Of a DNA stretch of 64,000 bases, positions 16,244 through 25,211 are shown one piece after another. Where the stretch lies: contig DKYT01000004.1 of the NCBI GenBank assembly GCA_002492465.1, positions 62,001-126,000 of the forward strand, written 5' to 3'. Under the pieces are notes generated by a model that made no database searches, was not told the origin of the DNA, and worked only from the letters and a program-made list of their open reading frames with translations. Origin of the DNA: Lachnospiraceae bacterium UBA7093. Its GTDB lineage: Bacteria > Bacillota > Clostridia > Lachnospirales > Lachnospiraceae. Position 1 is the stretch's first letter. Every line of letters starts with the position of its first letter. The position numbers were made by a program, and so were the translations under genes.

Positions 16244-18555
16244 ATACGTACAAAAAGTTACTTAAATATCGTACGGATGGGAATCGGATTTACTTCCAGT
16301 TTGAGGGCAACCAGCAGGGAAAGGAGCCTTGCGTGGAAGTGATTTCAGATTCGATTATTAATGTTTTCATTGACTACACCGGTATGGGACATTGTACCAG
16401 GGCAATTGAGGGGGAGCTTGGAAAGCGGCTGAATTCGGGCGCGGCAGGGAAGGATATAAAACCGGAAAAGGTGTCGCACAGGAAATCCGGCGTTGTGATT
16501 AAGACAAAACAGTTGACCATAGTAGTCGGAGACGGCTTCCAGGTAGATTTTTATGATGCCCAGGAAAATCCCTTAAGCCTTGCTTACCGTGGAGAGAGAA
16601 AAAGAAGCGGCGAGGTCAGTGAGGCAGCGTTGGAGCTTTTGAAAAAGGAGGGACATGCAGCCGGGCAAACCATTGCCGATTATGCGGTGCAGGAGCTTCG
16701 GAGCCTGGATCAGGAAGACTGCATATACGGGCTGGGAGATAAGACAGGCGTATTAAATAAAAGGTATTATGCATATGAAATGTGGAATTCCGATATACCG
16801 GATCCCCATGAGGACTGCTTTAAGTCTTTGTACAAGAGCATTCCTTTTATGCTGGTTTTGAAGGAAAAAGGAGCTTATGGCATCTTTTTTGACAATCACA
16901 ACAGAACCTACTTTGACCTGGGAAAGGAATCGGAAGCCTATTACCTGCTGGGGGCAGAGGAGGGAAATCTTGATTATTACTTTATTGGCGGGGAAAGCCT
17001 GAAGGAAGTCATATCCGGCTATACCGAGCTGACCGGACGGGCGCCTATGCAGCAGTTTTGGACATTAGGATTCCACCAGTCCAGATGGGGCTATGGATCG
17101 GAAAAGGAGATCCGGGGTATTGCGGAGGAAATGAGAAAGCATAAGCTGCCCTGCGACTGCATCCATTTTGACATCGACTATATGGATCACTATAAAGTCT
17201 TTACGTGGAACAAGGAAACCTACGAGGACGGCAAAAAGGTGATTTCCGATCTTAAAGACATGGGGATTAAAGCGGTTACCATCATCGATCCCGGTGTAAA
17301 AGTGGAAAAGGGTTATGATGTTTATGAAGAAGGGGTAGAGCAGAATTATTTTGCCCGGACGCCGGAGGGGGAAATTTATGTCAATGAGGTTTGGCCGGGA
17401 GATGCCGTTTATCCTGACTTTGGAGATCCCAAGGTACGCCGTTGGTGGGGAGAAAAACAGAAATTTTTGATCGATATGGGCGTGGAAGGGGTTTGGAACG
17501 ATATGAATGAACCGGCAAGCTTTCGAGGCCCGCTGCCTGACGATGTGGTATTTACCGATGAGGATATGCCGTCCTGCCACAAACATATTCACAATATTTA
17601 CGGACATAATATGGCAAAAGCTACTTATGAGGGATGGAAAGAACTCACCGGAAAGCGTCCTTTTGTAATCACAAGAGCCTGCTACAGCGGTTCCCAGAAA
17701 TACACTACCGGATGGACAGGGGATAATCACAGCATCTGGTCCCATATCCGCATGGCAATTCCCCAGATGTGCAATATGGGAATGTCCGGCATGGGATTTA
17801 TCGGTACCGATGTGGGCGGTTTTGGAAGCGACTGTACGCCGGAGCTTTTTGCAAGATGGATACAGCTGGGAAGCTTCTCCCCTCTTTTCAGGGATCACTG
17901 CGCCCAGGGATGCAGAATGCAGGAGCCATGGCAGTTTGGCGAGGAGGTCCTGGCTATCAGCAGAAAATACATCAGGATGCGCTATCAGCTTCTCCCTTAT
18001 CTGTACGATCTGATGCGGGAGAGCGAACTTACGGGCATTCCCATGCTGCGACCGCTGGTGCTGGAATTTGAAAACGACGAACATGCGAAAAACAGAAACG
18101 ATGAGTTTATGCTGGGAGACCGGATGCTGATCGCGCCTGTGGTGGAGCAGGGGGCGAGAGAAAAGCTGGTCTATCTGCCCAAAGGCACCTGGTATGATTA
18201 TTGGAGCGGGGAAGAGGTTAAAGGGGAAAAGTTTTTTGTGCGGGAAGCTCCTTTGGATGTGTGCCCGATTTATGTGAAGGCAGGCGCCGTGATTCCCAAG
18301 TATCCGGCGCGTATGCATGCAGAAGAAAATAAAGACGATATTCTCATTCTTGAAACATACCCGGGAAAAGGCTGCTGGCGGCATTATCAGGACAATGGAA
18401 TCAATTTTGATTACCGGCAGGGAGCTTATAACGAATATGAGATCAAAAATAAATCGGGAGAGCTGAATGTTAAAATGCTGCATAAAAATTATACCTTTTA
18501 CGGCGGCTTCGAGATCATACGCCGTGCCAAGGGAGAACCTTTAATCTACGCATAA
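16240..18555 (+). CDS. Glycoside hydrolase family 31 alpha-glucosidase
   Basis: A 771-residue cytosolic protein with no signal peptide. The (beta/alpha)8 barrel shows the GH31 nucleophile Asp421 in VWNDMNEP and the acid/base Asp495 in TGDNHS. Other family blocks are FHQSRWGYG, CIHFDIDYMD, GTDVGGFG and FRDH. It should release glucose from alpha-glucans or maltooligosaccharides taken up into the cell. The ATG overlaps the transporter stop (ATGA). Its last bases contain a sigma-G-like box for the next gene. Confidence 0.9.
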   Translation: MNTYKKLLKYRTDGNRIYFQFEGNQQGKEPCVEVISDSIINVFIDYTGMGHCTRAIEGELGKRLNSGAAGKDIKPEKVSHRKSGVVIKTKQLTIVVGDGFQVDFYDAQENPLSLAYRGERKRSGEVSEAALELLKKEGHAAGQTIADYAVQELRSLDQEDCIYGLGDKTGVLNKRYYAYEMWNSDIPDPHEDCFKSLYKSIPFMLVLKEKGAYGIFFDNHNRTYFDLGKESEAYYLLGAEEGNLDYYFIGGESLKEVISGYTELTGRAPMQQFWTLGFHQSRWGYGSEKEIRGIAEEMRKHKLPCDCIHFDIDYMDHYKVFTWNKETYEDGKKVISDLKDMGIKAVTIIDPGVKVEKGYDVYEEGVEQNYFARTPEGEIYVNEVWPGDAVYPDFGDPKVRRWWGEKQKFLIDMGVEGVWNDMNEPASFRGPLPDDVVFTDEDMPSCHKHIHNIYGHNMAKATYEGWKELTGKRPFVITRACYSGSQKYTTGWTGDNHSIWSHIRMAIPQMCNMGMSGMGFIGTDVGGFGSDCTPELFARWIQLGSFSPLFRDHCAQGCRMQEPWQFGEEVLAISRKYIRMRYQLLPYLYDLMRESELTGIPMLRPLVLEFENDEHAKNRNDEFMLGDRMLIAPVVEQGAREKLVYLPKGTWYDYWSGEEVKGEKFFVREAPLDVCPIYVKAGAVIPKYPARMHAEENKDDILILETYPGKGCWRHYQDNGINFDYRQGAYNEYEIKNKSGELNVKMLHKNYTFYGGFEIIRRAKGEPLIYA

Positions 18556-18578
18556 AGAGCGGAAAAGGGCGCATAATA
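18549..18578 (+). promoter_or_regulatory. Candidate sigma-G promoter of spoVAE
   Basis: CGCATA (18549-18554), a 17-bp spacer and CATAATA (18572-18578) match TGMATA / CATAMTA at 5 of 6 and 7 of 7 positions. The -35 box overlaps the GH31 stop codon. It lies 56 bp before spoVAE, so forespore expression is expected without cotranscription from upstream genes. Confidence 0.55.
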
Positions 18579-18633
18579 ATGCATGACGATACAAAGGGAA
18601 TCCGGCAGTAGAGCTGCCGTAAAGGAGGTTGTC

Positions 18634-18990
18634 ATGGATTATTTCAATGCATTCTGGGTAGGCGGACTGATCTGCGCTTTGGTTCAGATCTTAATGGAAA
18701 AAACAAAAATGATGCCCGGCAGGATTATGGTGCTGCTGGTTTGCCTTGGAGCGGTGATCGGTGTTTTCGGCTGGTACCAGCCTTTTGTGGAGTTTGCCGG
18801 CGCCGGCGCATCGGTACCTCTCCTGGGCTTTGGAAACGTATTGATGAAAGGCGTTAAGGAAGCGGTGGACAAAGAGGGTTTTATGGGCTTGTTTTCCGGA
18901 GGGTTCAAGGCGGGCACCGTAGGAACGTCGGCAGCGCTGATCTTCGGTTATCTGGCAAGCCTTATTTTCAACCCAAAGATGAAAAAATAG
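18634..18990 (+). CDS. spoVAE: Stage V sporulation protein AE (EB-type), detached from other spoVA genes
   Basis: A 118-residue membrane protein. The ATG at 18634 is set by AAAGGAGG 8 bases upstream; an upstream in-frame ATG would add 17 residues without a ribosome site. Three to four hydrophobic segments and family motifs are visible: FWVGGLICALVQILMEKT, a core with VEFAGAGASVPLLGFG, and GLFSGGFKAGTVGTSAAL. SpoVAE is part of the dipicolinate channel. It is normally next to spoVAD, but here it lies between a glucosidase and an aminopeptidase, 18 kb away. Confidence 0.88.
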   Translation: MDYFNAFWVGGLICALVQILMEKTKMMPGRIMVLLVCLGAVIGVFGWYQPFVEFAGAGASVPLLGFGNVLMKGVKEAVDKEGFMGLFSGGFKAGTVGTSAALIFGYLASLIFNPKMKK

Positions 18991-18995
18991 AATCA

Positions 18996-19024
18996 TTGTT
19001 TCTTTTCCGCCGATGGGGTATACT
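18996..19024 (+). promoter_or_regulatory. Promoter before aminopeptidase P
   Basis: TTGTTT (18996-19001), a 17-bp spacer and TATACT (19019-19024). It lies 28 bp before the ATG at 19052, immediately after spoVAE, so a vegetative transcript can start here. Confidence 0.5.
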
Positions 19025-19051
19025 TGTAAGGTGGAAAGGAAGTGTACAGAG

Positions 19052-20854
19052 ATGATACAGGAAAGATTAAGTAAATTAAGAGCAAGCATGAAAGCGGCTG
19101 GGATAGACTGTTATCTGATACCCACATCGGATTATCATGACAGTGAATATGTCAGCGGCTTTTTTATGGTAAGAAAATACTTCAGCGGGTTTACCGGTTC
19201 GGCGGGAACCCTGGTGGTATCAGGGAAAGAGGCGGCGCTTTTTACCGACGGAAGATATTTCATACAGGCGGCAAAGGAGCTTTCGGGAACGGAGATTCAG
19301 CTGATGAAAATAGGAGAGCCGGGGGTTCCCACCGTCAAACAGTATCTTGCCCGGATTATGGGAGAAGGGGAAACCTTAGGTTTTGACGGCAGAGTGGTGA
19401 AAGCGGATGACGGAACAGGATATGAGGAGACGCTATCGCAAAAGCATTGCCGCATCATCTGGAACCGGGACCTGGCGGAAGAAATCTGGGAGGATCGTCC
19501 GGCATTGCCCCATAATCCGGTGTTTATACTGGAGGAACGCTACAGTGGAGAAGGGGCTTCTCAGAAAATCGGGCGGGTAAGAGAAAAAATGAAGCAGGAG
19601 GGCGCCGACGTTCATATTCTTACTTCCTTAGACGATATTGCATGGCTTTTGAATATCAGGGGAAGTGATGTGGAAAGCTGCCCGGTGGTACTTTCCTATA
19701 TGATATTGACACAGGATCAGGCGCTGCTGTTTGCGGAGGAGACAGATCCTGGGGAGGATGTGTGGACACAGGAGCTACGCCGGTATTTAAAGGAAAACCA
19801 GGTGGAGCTTCGCCCATACGATTCCTTTTATTCTTATGCGGCGCAGATTTCCGGAGGAAAGGCGCTGCTTAGCAAAGGGCGGGTCAATTACAGGCTCTTA
19901 AAGGAGCTTTCCGGGAATTTGGAAGTGATCGACAGACCCAACCCCACGTCCCTTATGAAAGCGGTTAAAAATCCAACGGAAATGGAAAATCTCAGAAAGG
20001 CGCATCTGTGGGATGCCCTTGCTGTGACTCGTTTTATGTATTGGCTTAAGAAAAATTTGGGAAAACTTCCCATCACAGAGGTAAGCGCAATAGAATATCT
20101 GGAAGAACTGCGCCGGAAATGCGAGGCTTACCGGGAACCCAGCTTTGCCACCATCTGCGCTTATGGCGCCAACGGCGCCCTTGCCCATTACAGCGCCCGT
20201 AAAGAGGCATGTGCGGAAATAAAACCGGGTTCTTTGCTGGTGGTGGACAGTGGAGGACACTATCTGGAGGGTTCTACGGATATTACAAGAACCTTTGCCC
20301 TGGGGGAGATTTCCCGTGAGATGAAGGAGCATTTCACCCTGGTTCTTCGCGCTATGCTTACATTAAAGAACACTCGTTTTCTTTATGGGTGCCGAGGCGT
20401 CAATCTGGACATCCGCGCCAGAGAAGTGCTTTGGGAAAAGGGGCTTGACTATAAGCACGGCACGGGGCATGGGGTAGGCTACCTTCTCAGCGTCCATGAG
20501 GGACCGAACAGCTTCCGGTGGAAGCTGCAGCCGGATTATCAGGAGAACGCGGTTTTGGAAGAGGGCATGGTGACCACAGACGAACCGGGTCTGTATATAG
20601 AGGGAAGCCACGGAATCAGAATTGAAAATGAGCTTTTATGCAGAAAGGGAGAGGCAAACGAGTACGGGCAGTTTATGTATTTTGAAGATCTGACCTGCGT
20701 GCCCATCGATCTGGACGGCGTGGAGGTTTCTCTTTTGGAGGAGACAGACAGAAAAAGGCTGAATGCTTATCACAGGGAAGTCTTTGAGCGGATTTCCCCT
20801 TATTTTGAGGGGGAGGAGCTTGACTGGCTGAGAAATGCAACCAGAGAGATTTAG
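19052..20854 (+). CDS. pepP: Xaa-Pro aminopeptidase (M24B)
   Basis: A 600-residue protein, the long (three-domain) form of aminopeptidase P. AAGGAAG lies about 10 bases before the ATG; the frame is open upstream to 19013 but lacks a ribosome site. Two N-terminal creatinase-like domains (1-310) precede the pita-bread M24 domain. Metal ligands appear in order: VVDSGGHYLEGSTDITRTF (Asp, Asp), GTGHGVGY (His), TTDEPGLYIEG (Glu) and GIRIENEL (Glu). It removes N-terminal residues preceding proline from peptides in the cytosol. Confidence 0.92.
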   Translation: MIQERLSKLRASMKAAGIDCYLIPTSDYHDSEYVSGFFMVRKYFSGFTGSAGTLVVSGKEAALFTDGRYFIQAAKELSGTEIQLMKIGEPGVPTVKQYLARIMGEGETLGFDGRVVKADDGTGYEETLSQKHCRIIWNRDLAEEIWEDRPALPHNPVFILEERYSGEGASQKIGRVREKMKQEGADVHILTSLDDIAWLLNIRGSDVESCPVVLSYMILTQDQALLFAEETDPGEDVWTQELRRYLKENQVELRPYDSFYSYAAQISGGKALLSKGRVNYRLLKELSGNLEVIDRPNPTSLMKAVKNPTEMENLRKAHLWDALAVTRFMYWLKKNLGKLPITEVSAIEYLEELRRKCEAYREPSFATICAYGANGALAHYSARKEACAEIKPGSLLVVDSGGHYLEGSTDITRTFALGEISREMKEHFTLVLRAMLTLKNTRFLYGCRGVNLDIRAREVLWEKGLDYKHGTGHGVGYLLSVHEGPNSFRWKLQPDYQENAVLEEGMVTTDEPGLYIEGSHGIRIENELLCRKGEANEYGQFMYFEDLTCVPIDLDGVEVSLLEETDRKRLNAYHREVFERISPYFEGEELDWLRNATREI

Positions 20855-20859
20855 GGGAT

Positions 20860-21678
20860 ATGGAACATATGATACCGATTGTCAATACCGATCAGGAAGG
20901 AATTTTAAAAAATATCACCTGCTTCGCATTGGATATGGACGGAACGATCTATTTAGGAGAACAGTGGATTGACGGTGCAAGAGAGTTTTTAAGGGCAGTG
21001 GAAAACGCCGGGAAAAAGTATGTTTTTCTCACCAATAATTCCTCTAAAAATCCCCGCGCCTATGTGGAAAAGCTGGGCAGAATGGGGCTGGAAACAGGGG
21101 AAAAGCAGATCGTAACCTCGGGGCAGGCAACTATTGCTTATTTGAAAAGAAATTTCCCGGGAAAAAGAGTCTATCTTTTGGGAAACGAGCTGTTGAAGGA
21201 GGAATTTGAGGAAGAAGGAATCCTTCTGGACGAAAGCGCGCCGGAGGTGGTGACGGTGGGGTTTGACACTTCCCTTACTTACGATAAAATGTGCAGAGTC
21301 TGCGACCTGGTGCGGGAAGGGCTGCCCTATATCTCCACCCATCCGGATTATAACTGCCCCACGGAAAAAGGGTTTATACCGGATGCAGGTGCGATCCATG
21401 CCTTCATACACGCTTCCGCCTTCCGTTATCCCGATCATATTATCGGGAAGCCCAACGGAGATATTATGGATTACCTGGCGGAGCGGGAGAGGGTATCCAA
21501 AGAAGAAACGGCAATGGTAGGAGACCGGATTTATACGGATGTTGCGGCAGGCGTCAATAACGGGTATACGGGTATTCTGGTACTCAGCGGAGAAACGAAA
21601 GAGGAGGATGTGAAAGTTTCAGAGATAATCCCCCACTTCATTTTCTCATCCGTAAAAGAAATGATTCCCTTCCTTTAA
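20860..21678 (+). CDS. HAD-IIA family sugar phosphatase (NagD/AraL-like)
   Basis: A 272-residue protein. Motif I is LDMDGTIYLG (nucleophile Asp), motif II is FLTNNSS, and motif III/IV is GKPNGDIMDY ... MVGDRIYTDVAAG. The C2-type cap between them is typical of the NagD subfamily, which dephosphorylates nucleoside or sugar phosphates. The start is ATG 20860, five bases after the pepP stop; ATG 20869 is an alternative. Substrate unknown. Confidence 0.88.
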   Translation: MEHMIPIVNTDQEGILKNITCFALDMDGTIYLGEQWIDGAREFLRAVENAGKKYVFLTNNSSKNPRAYVEKLGRMGLETGEKQIVTSGQATIAYLKRNFPGKRVYLLGNELLKEEFEEEGILLDESAPEVVTVGFDTSLTYDKMCRVCDLVREGLPYISTHPDYNCPTEKGFIPDAGAIHAFIHASAFRYPDHIIGKPNGDIMDYLAERERVSKEETAMVGDRIYTDVAAGVNNGYTGILVLSGETKEEDVKVSEIIPHFIFSSVKEMIPFL

Positions 21679-21687
21679 ATTGGATAA

Positions 21688-21709
21688 ATATTAAATTATA
21701 ATTTAATAT
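21688..21709. promoter_or_regulatory. 22-bp perfect AT palindrome over the addBA -10 region
   Basis: 21688-21698 (ATATTAAATTA) and 21699-21709 (TAATTTAATAT) are exact reverse complements. TATAAT (21697-21702) sits at its centre, 24 bp before the addB ATG. No good -35 box is seen. It could be an operator or simply AT-rich promoter DNA. Confidence 0.35.
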
Positions 21710-21725
21710 ATTGCAAAGGAGAAAG

Positions 21726-24700
21726 ATGAGTTTACAGTTTTATTTCGGCGGTTCAGGCGCCGGGAAAAGCAGGCAGCTTCATGAAAAAATTGTAAAGTGG
21801 GCGGGTGAAGAGCCGGAGCGGAATTTTTTGTTTTTGGTGCCGGATCAGTTTACCATGCAGACCCAGGTGGATCTGGTGAAAGCAAGCAGCTGCGGCGGCA
21901 TTATGAATATCGATGTGCTCAGCTTCGGACGTTTGACCCACCGGGTGTTCGAGGAGACGGGCTTTGGCAAAAAGCCGGTGCTGGACGATACGGGGAAAAG
22001 TCTGGTACTGCGCAAGGTAGCGGCGTCTCTCAAGGAAGAAATGCCCGTGATCGGAAAGAACCTGAACAAGATCGGCTATATTCATGAGGTCAAGTCTGCG
22101 GTATCAGAGTTTATGCAGTATGGTATCAGCGCCGGACAGGTGGGAGAGCTTGCCGAGTTTGCAAAGGACAGGAAGGCGCTTTGCTGCAAACTGAAGGATC
22201 TCCAGTTGATTTATCAGGGGTTTACAGATTATACCAGGGAGCTTTTCGTGACAACGGAAGAAACCCTGGCACTTTTGACGAAAGCGGTGGGAAAATCAGA
22301 GATTGTCAGAGACAGCGTGATGATCTTTGACGGATTTACCGGATTTACGCCAATTCAATACCGGCTGATACAAGAACTTTTAAAATTGACTAAACAAGTC
22401 ATTGTTTCTCTGACCATAGATGCCGACGAGGATCCCTTTCAGATCCGGGGGGAGCAGGAACTGTTTTATCTGAGTAAAAAGACGGCAGTGGATTTAAGTC
22501 GTCTTGCTAGGGAGGCGGAGGTTTCAAGAACGGATGATATTTATATTAAAAATACCCCTTTGCCAAGATTTCAGGGGAATGAAGAGCTGGCGCATTTGGA
22601 AAGGCAGCTTTTTCGTTATCCTCTTAAACCTTATGGGAGGGAACCACAGGGCAGCATCAGGCTGAGGGAGGCGTTAAATCCTGCCGATGAAGTGCGTCAG
22701 GTGTGCATTCAGATCAAGAGGCTTGTGCTTGAGGAGGGATATGCTTACCGGGATATTGCCGTGGTGACAGGGGATTTGGAGGCCTATGGAGGGTATTTCG
22801 AGCGGGAAGGGCTTGTGTATGACATTCCCGTTTTCCTGGATCGCACCAGAGGATTGCTGCTGAATCCCTTTATTGAATATATCAGGAGCGCCCTTAAGAC
22901 GGTTCTCTCCGATTTCTCCTATGATTCTGTTTTTCATTTTTTGCGCTGCGGGCTTACGGATTTTACCCCGGAGGAAATCGATCGTCTGGAAAATTATGTC
23001 CTTGCCCGGGGAATCAAGGGAAAGAAAAAATGGAGTCAGGCATTTGTGCGGAAGCCGAAGGAAAAAGAAGGGCTTAAGGAGGAACAGGAGAAAGAGCAGC
23101 TTGCCCTGCTGGAGCAGTTGAACGGTATCAGAGAACGACTGATGGAACAGATGACGCCGCTGCTTCAAAAGAAGGAGACGGCAGGGGAAATGGTGCGGGT
23201 GCTCTATGATTTTATTGTAAGCGGCAGGATACAGGAAAAGCTTGCCGGGTATGAACAGTATTTCAGAGAGAACGGGGAACCTGAGCGCGCCCGGGAGTAT
23301 GCCCAGATTTACCGGCTGGTGATGGAGCTTTTGGAGCAGATCATAGGGCTGCTGGAGGAAGAGCCTATGAGTCTTAGGGAATTCTCGGACATTTTGGACG
23401 CCGGTTTTGGAGAAATCCAGGTGGGCATTATTCCCGGAAGCGTGGACAGAATTCTGGTGGGCGATATGGAAAGAAGCCGCCTGAAGCAGGTTAAGGTTCT
23501 GTTCTTTTTAGGAGTTAACGACGGAAATATTCCCAGGAGCGGGGCAAAGGGAGGTATTCTTTCCGATCTGGACAGAGTGTTTTTACAACAGTCGGCGTTT
23601 GAGCTTGCGCCCACGCCAAGACAGCAGATGTATATTCAGAGACTGTATCTTTATATGAATATGACAAAGCCTTCCCATAGGCTTTATCTGTCCTTTTCCC
23701 GTATCAGCAGCCAGGGGAAAAGCATTCGTCCGTCCTATCTGATGGATATGATGACAAAGCTTTTTCCTCAGATAAAGATAGAAAAACCGGATGTTATTTA
23801 TTCTCCCTTGGAGGAATGTATAGGCAAAAGGGACACCCTTACGCTTCTTTCCCGGGAACTGCGGGCGTACGCGGCGGGAAGAGAAGGACGCTTGTCCGGA
23901 AAAGAGCTGCAGGCATTGTACCGCCTTTACAGCGAGGATGAAGCCTATAAGGCTTACATCAGAAAGCTGGAGGAGGCGGCGTTTATCCGGTATGAAAATA
24001 AGCCTCTGGCGAAGGCTGTGGCAACGGCATTGTACGGCACCATGCTGGAAAACAGCGTAAGCCGTCTGGAACGGTATGCGGAATGCGCTTATGCACATTT
24101 CCTGCAATATGGTCTTTTGTTGAAGGAGCGGGAGGAATTCAGCTTTGAGCAGACGGATCTGGGAAATATTTTCCATGAAGTGCTTGAGGCGTTTGCAGGA
24201 AAACTTGCAGAAAATAATCTGACCTGGTTTGATTTCTCTCAGGAGGAAGGAGAGCGGCTTTTACGGGAAGCTTTGGAAAGCTGCGCCATGAATTACGGGG
24301 AGACGGTGCTGTACAGCAGCGCCCGGTATGAGTACATGGTGGAGCGGATGTACCGGATCTTAAAGCGAACCGTTAAGACCCTTCAGGCACAGCTGCAGGC
24401 GGGGGAGTTTGTGCCCTCTTCCTTTGAAATGTCCTTTTCAAGAGTGGAATCCCTGGAGGCGGTGAATATTCATCTTTCTGAAGGGGAAAAGATGAGGCTG
24501 CGGGGAAGAATCGACAGAATTGACACCTGCCAGGATGAAGAGCACGTTTACGTGAAGGTGATAGATTATAAGTCGGGAAACAAGAAATTTGATCTTGCCG
24601 CCCTCTACTATGGGCTTCAGCTTCAGCTTGTGGTGTACATGAACGTTGCCGCGGAGGTTGAGAGAAAGAAGCATCCGGATAAGGAGATTGTGCCTGCGGC

Positions 24701-25211
24701 GCTTCTATACTACCATGTGAGCGATCCCCTGGTAAAGGCGGAGGGCGAGATTACCCCGGAAAAGATCGATGAGGAAATGAGCAAGGCGCTGCGTACCAAC
24801 GGAATCGTCAGGGAGGATGAACAGGTAATACGCCTGTTGGACAAAAATTTTACTGACAAATCGGCGGTGGCGCCTATAGAGAGGAAAAAAGACGGCTCTT
24901 TCTCCACCCGTTCCGGTACGGTGAGGGGGGAAGAATATGAGGTCATTTCCCAGTTTGTCAGTCATAAGATCAGGCAGTTTGGAAAGGGCATTCTTGCAGG
25001 GAACATAAGCGTTAACCCCTGCAGGCAGGGGGAGCGGGAGGCATGTATGTACTGCGCTTACAAGGATGTCTGCGACTTTGAGGAAAAGGTGCCCGGCTAT
25101 CAAACCAGGGAACTGCCTTCGCTGCCAAGGGAAGAGCTTCTTGAGAGAATGAAAGAAGAAATGCACAGGGAAGAGGAGAATCCGGATTATGGCAATGCAC
25201 TTTACACCTGA
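21726..25211 (+). CDS. addB: ATP-dependent helicase/deoxyribonuclease subunit B
   Basis: A 1161-residue protein. The ATG at 21726 has AAGGAG 5 bases upstream. It carries the Walker A motif GGSGAGKS (8-15), a helicase-like core, and a C-terminal RecB-type nuclease domain (VKVIDYKSGNKKF). The iron-sulfur cysteines of AddB are present: one in YAECAYAHF and three in EACMYCAYKDVCDF. With AddA it processes double-strand ends for RecA loading and Chi recognition. It overlaps addA by 23 bases. Confidence 0.95.
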   Translation: MSLQFYFGGSGAGKSRQLHEKIVKWAGEEPERNFLFLVPDQFTMQTQVDLVKASSCGGIMNIDVLSFGRLTHRVFEETGFGKKPVLDDTGKSLVLRKVAASLKEEMPVIGKNLNKIGYIHEVKSAVSEFMQYGISAGQVGELAEFAKDRKALCCKLKDLQLIYQGFTDYTRELFVTTEETLALLTKAVGKSEIVRDSVMIFDGFTGFTPIQYRLIQELLKLTKQVIVSLTIDADEDPFQIRGEQELFYLSKKTAVDLSRLAREAEVSRTDDIYIKNTPLPRFQGNEELAHLERQLFRYPLKPYGREPQGSIRLREALNPADEVRQVCIQIKRLVLEEGYAYRDIAVVTGDLEAYGGYFEREGLVYDIPVFLDRTRGLLLNPFIEYIRSALKTVLSDFSYDSVFHFLRCGLTDFTPEEIDRLENYVLARGIKGKKKWSQAFVRKPKEKEGLKEEQEKEQLALLEQLNGIRERLMEQMTPLLQKKETAGEMVRVLYDFIVSGRIQEKLAGYEQYFRENGEPERAREYAQIYRLVMELLEQIIGLLEEEPMSLREFSDILDAGFGEIQVGIIPGSVDRILVGDMERSRLKQVKVLFFLGVNDGNIPRSGAKGGILSDLDRVFLQQSAFELAPTPRQQMYIQRLYLYMNMTKPSHRLYLSFSRISSQGKSIRPSYLMDMMTKLFPQIKIEKPDVIYSPLEECIGKRDTLTLLSRELRAYAAGREGRLSGKELQALYRLYSEDEAYKAYIRKLEEAAFIRYENKPLAKAVATALYGTMLENSVSRLERYAECAYAHFLQYGLLLKEREEFSFEQTDLGNIFHEVLEAFAGKLAENNLTWFDFSQEEGERLLREALESCAMNYGETVLYSSARYEYMVERMYRILKRTVKTLQAQLQAGEFVPSSFEMSFSRVESLEAVNIHLSEGEKMRLRGRIDRIDTCQDEEHVYVKVIDYKSGNKKFDLAALYYGLQLQLVVYMNVAAEVERKKHPDKEIVPAALLYYHVSDPLVKAEGEITPEKIDEEMSKALRTNGIVREDEQVIRLLDKNFTDKSAVAPIERKKDGSFSTRSGTVRGEEYEVISQFVSHKIRQFGKGILAGNISVNPCRQGEREACMYCAYKDVCDFEEKVPGYQTRELPSLPREELLERMKEEMHREEENPDYGNALYT

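Noticed and set aside
17065..18483. Long minus-strand frame (472 codons) opposite the GH31 gene
   Set aside because: It is antisense to a gene with clear catalytic motifs; protein composition (His, Ile, Phe-rich) is typical of the antisense of purine-rich coding strands.
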